A stretch of 8,788 nt of DNA from Brevundimonas sp. UBA2388 (GTDB lineage: Bacteria; Pseudomonadota; Alphaproteobacteria; Caulobacterales; Caulobacteraceae): positions 1-8,788 of the forward strand of contig DDSO01000046.1 in assembly GCA_002343425.1 (NCBI GenBank), given 5' to 3'. Below the pieces are notes generated by a model, which was not told the DNA's origin, did no database searches, and worked only from the letters and a program-made list of their open reading frames with translations. Positions 6,251 to 8,788 of the stretch are shown here, one piece after another; position 1 is the first letter of the stretch, and the number at the start of each line of letters is the position of its first letter. The translations under genes were made by a program, and so were the position numbers.

Positions 6251-7645
6251 ATGTCTACGTTCGTTCTGAAATTCACCCACGTCTCCGTTCAACCGAGCGG
6301 CGACGCGAGCTCCATTCGCCGCGCGGTGGGCTTCGTGAATATCGGTCAACTGCTGCCGATCTTTGACAGCAAAGCGTTGGCCCCCAATCCCCGCAGCGCA
6401 AAGCGCAATGCCATCATCGAAGGCATTCTGGGCACTATGAACGACAGCCCTGAGCTGTTGCGGTTCAAGTCCAAGGGACTGCTGATTTCCTCTCATCGGG
6501 TGGAGGAACTTCAGCGCAACCGGTTCCGCGTTACCTTTGAAAAGGAGTTCGTGGACGGGGTCTTGGACGGCGGTCACAACCTGTTCGCCATCGGCCTTTT
6601 CGTCCTGTCTCAAGTTCTCGGGGAGAGGGAAGTCGCCCGGATCAAGACGTGGGAGCAACTCGACCACGTTTGGGCCGAAAACCGGAAGGAAATCGAGGGA
6701 CTGGAGTTCGACCCTGAGGATCTCGTGTCCGTCGAGCTTCTCTATCCCGGTTCCACCAGCGAAGCCGATCAGGAAGCCTTCGATCGCGCAGCCTTCGATA
6801 TCTCGCAGGCCCGAAACGCCAATACTGAAGTCAAGACGGAGGCATTCCAAAACAAGCTCGGCTTTTACGACGTGTTGAAGGACGCGCTTCCGGTAGAACT
6901 CAGCCACCGGGTGGAATGGAAGCCGGGAGTGGTCGAGCAGCCTGAAGCGAAGCCCATTCCGGTCCGGGACATCGTCGCTCTGGCCTGGATCCCGCTGAAC
7001 TTCGCGAACGAGCACAAACTCCTGCCCATGGATATCTCGGTGCTTCCCCAGAATATCTATCGCAACAAGGGGGAGTGTTCCGAGAAGTTCAAAACGCTGA
7101 TGGCGCACAACGAAGTCACCGAACCGATCGGCGGCCAAGCCGGGCAAACTCGGGAGCTGAAGCACGCGACCGTCGAATCTTGCCTGTTCATCACGGGCGA
7201 TCTGCCGCGGCTTTACGATCTGATCTACGAGAAATTTCCCCGGTTCTACAACGACGGAACCCATCGGTTTGGGCGGCGGAGCGTCGTCAAGATGTACGAT
7301 CCGGAGAAGCTGAAGGAGCTGAAAGCCGAGGGTAAAGACGCTTCCGGATACACAGGGATCCGTCCCCTGACTCCCTTCTTCCAGCGCTCGTCGAAGGACA
7401 TGAAGTGGAAGTATCCTGATGCGTTGATCATCCCCTTCGTGACAGCTCTGTCGGCCCTCATGAAAATCGAGGGCGATGAAGTCGTCTGGGCCACCGACGA
7501 CATCGATAAGGCGGTTATGGACAAGCTTGAAAAGGCCGCGCCGCTCTTTGACGGCCAACTCGATGCCTACGACTGGGATCCCCAGCGTCTGGCGAAGAGC
7601 CCGTCCAGCCATAAGCAGGCCGCGAGCTACTACCGGGTACTCTGA
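6251..7645 (+). CDS. AIPR-like protein (abortive-infection phage-resistance family resemblance)
   Basis: A 464-residue protein whose first half resembles the AIPR family (PF10592), found in phage-resistance loci. The resemblance rests on three blocks in the family's order. LLRFKSKGLLISSHRVEEL (69-87) matches the usual 'F...N.GI.I....' strand pair. FVDGVLDGGHNLFAIG (100-115) stands where AIPR has 'VNG.QT' and related proteins have DGQHR. AFDISQARNANTEVK (181-195) matches the 'I..A.N.Q..V' helix. The C-terminal part (240-464) is mixed alpha/beta and I do not recognise it; WKYPDALIIPFVTALSALM is its most hydrophobic stretch. There is no membrane segment or signal peptide. I chose the ATG at 6251 for its GAGAGG site, 9 nt upstream. 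An in-frame ATG at 6131 would add 40 Arg/Lys/Phe-rich residues. GC is visibly lower than in upstream genes, suggesting transfer. It stands alone, with an intrinsic terminator after it. Confidence 0.68.
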   Translation: MSTFVLKFTHVSVQPSGDASSIRRAVGFVNIGQLLPIFDSKALAPNPRSAKRNAIIEGILGTMNDSPELLRFKSKGLLISSHRVEELQRNRFRVTFEKEFVDGVLDGGHNLFAIGLFVLSQVLGEREVARIKTWEQLDHVWAENRKEIEGLEFDPEDLVSVELLYPGSTSEADQEAFDRAAFDISQARNANTEVKTEAFQNKLGFYDVLKDALPVELSHRVEWKPGVVEQPEAKPIPVRDIVALAWIPLNFANEHKLLPMDISVLPQNIYRNKGECSEKFKTLMAHNEVTEPIGGQAGQTRELKHATVESCLFITGDLPRLYDLIYEKFPRFYNDGTHRFGRRSVVKMYDPEKLKELKAEGKDASGYTGIRPLTPFFQRSSKDMKWKYPDALIIPFVTALSALMKIEGDEVVWATDDIDKAVMDKLEKAAPLFDGQLDAYDWDPQRLAKSPSSHKQAASYYRVL

Positions 7646-7660
7646 TCCCCACCCAAATCA

Positions 7661-8511
<851 letters not shown>

Positions 8512-8517
8512 TGTCGG

Positions 8518-8788
<271 letters not shown>

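Overview
The window is GC-rich, densely coded DNA of alphaproteobacterial character. It most likely comes from Caulobacterales, with Brevundimonas-like content: PhaR next to a biosynthetic thiolase, a TrhA/hemolysin III protein, an FrnE-like DsbA protein, a conserved small HTH protein, and dispersed palindromic repeats. The genus is inferred from gene content and style, not from a search.

Positions 1-4857 look like ordinary chromosome. On the minus strand, reading leftward, lie a hemolysin III/PAQR-type membrane protein (2034-1321), the polyhydroxyalkanoate regulator PhaR (1261-662, GTG start) and a conserved 116-residue protein of unknown role (660-310), which starts 1 nt after the phaR stop. 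Divergent from them is an acetyl-CoA C-acetyltransferase (2254-3432) with the full C89/N316/H348/C378 thiolase set. No acetoacetyl-CoA reductase follows it. Instead there is a 174-bp palindromic element (3462-3635), then an FrnE-like DsbA protein (3668-4330). That gene converges on a small HTH protein (4857-4339).

Positions 4858-6060 contain a six-segment membrane protein of unknown function (5234-5824). It is bracketed by two direct copies of a 210-bp element (4971-5180 and 5843-6052). Each copy has long terminal inverted repeats and two internal two-tier hairpins, so a single strand could fold like a cloverleaf.

Positions 6061-8788 are the accessory part. An AIPR-like protein (abortive-infection type, 6251-7645, plus) has lower GC than its surroundings and ends at a strong intrinsic terminator (7675-7705). 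Beyond it lies a frameshifted fragment of the 3' end of thiC (7714-7955). An AT-richer gene for a small papain/C39-like cysteine protease candidate (8511-7981) follows. Last comes the 3' end of an apparently intact thiC (8520 to beyond 8788). The thiC 3' end is therefore present twice, in direct orientation, around the protease-like gene. That gene starts only 6 nt after the thiC stop, so it probably relies on thiC transcription.

The most interesting reading is a small recombination hot spot at the 3' end of thiC that holds two unrelated foreign genes, one resembling a phage-defence family and one a cysteine protease. No CRISPR array, tRNA, rRNA, transposase or integrase is visible.
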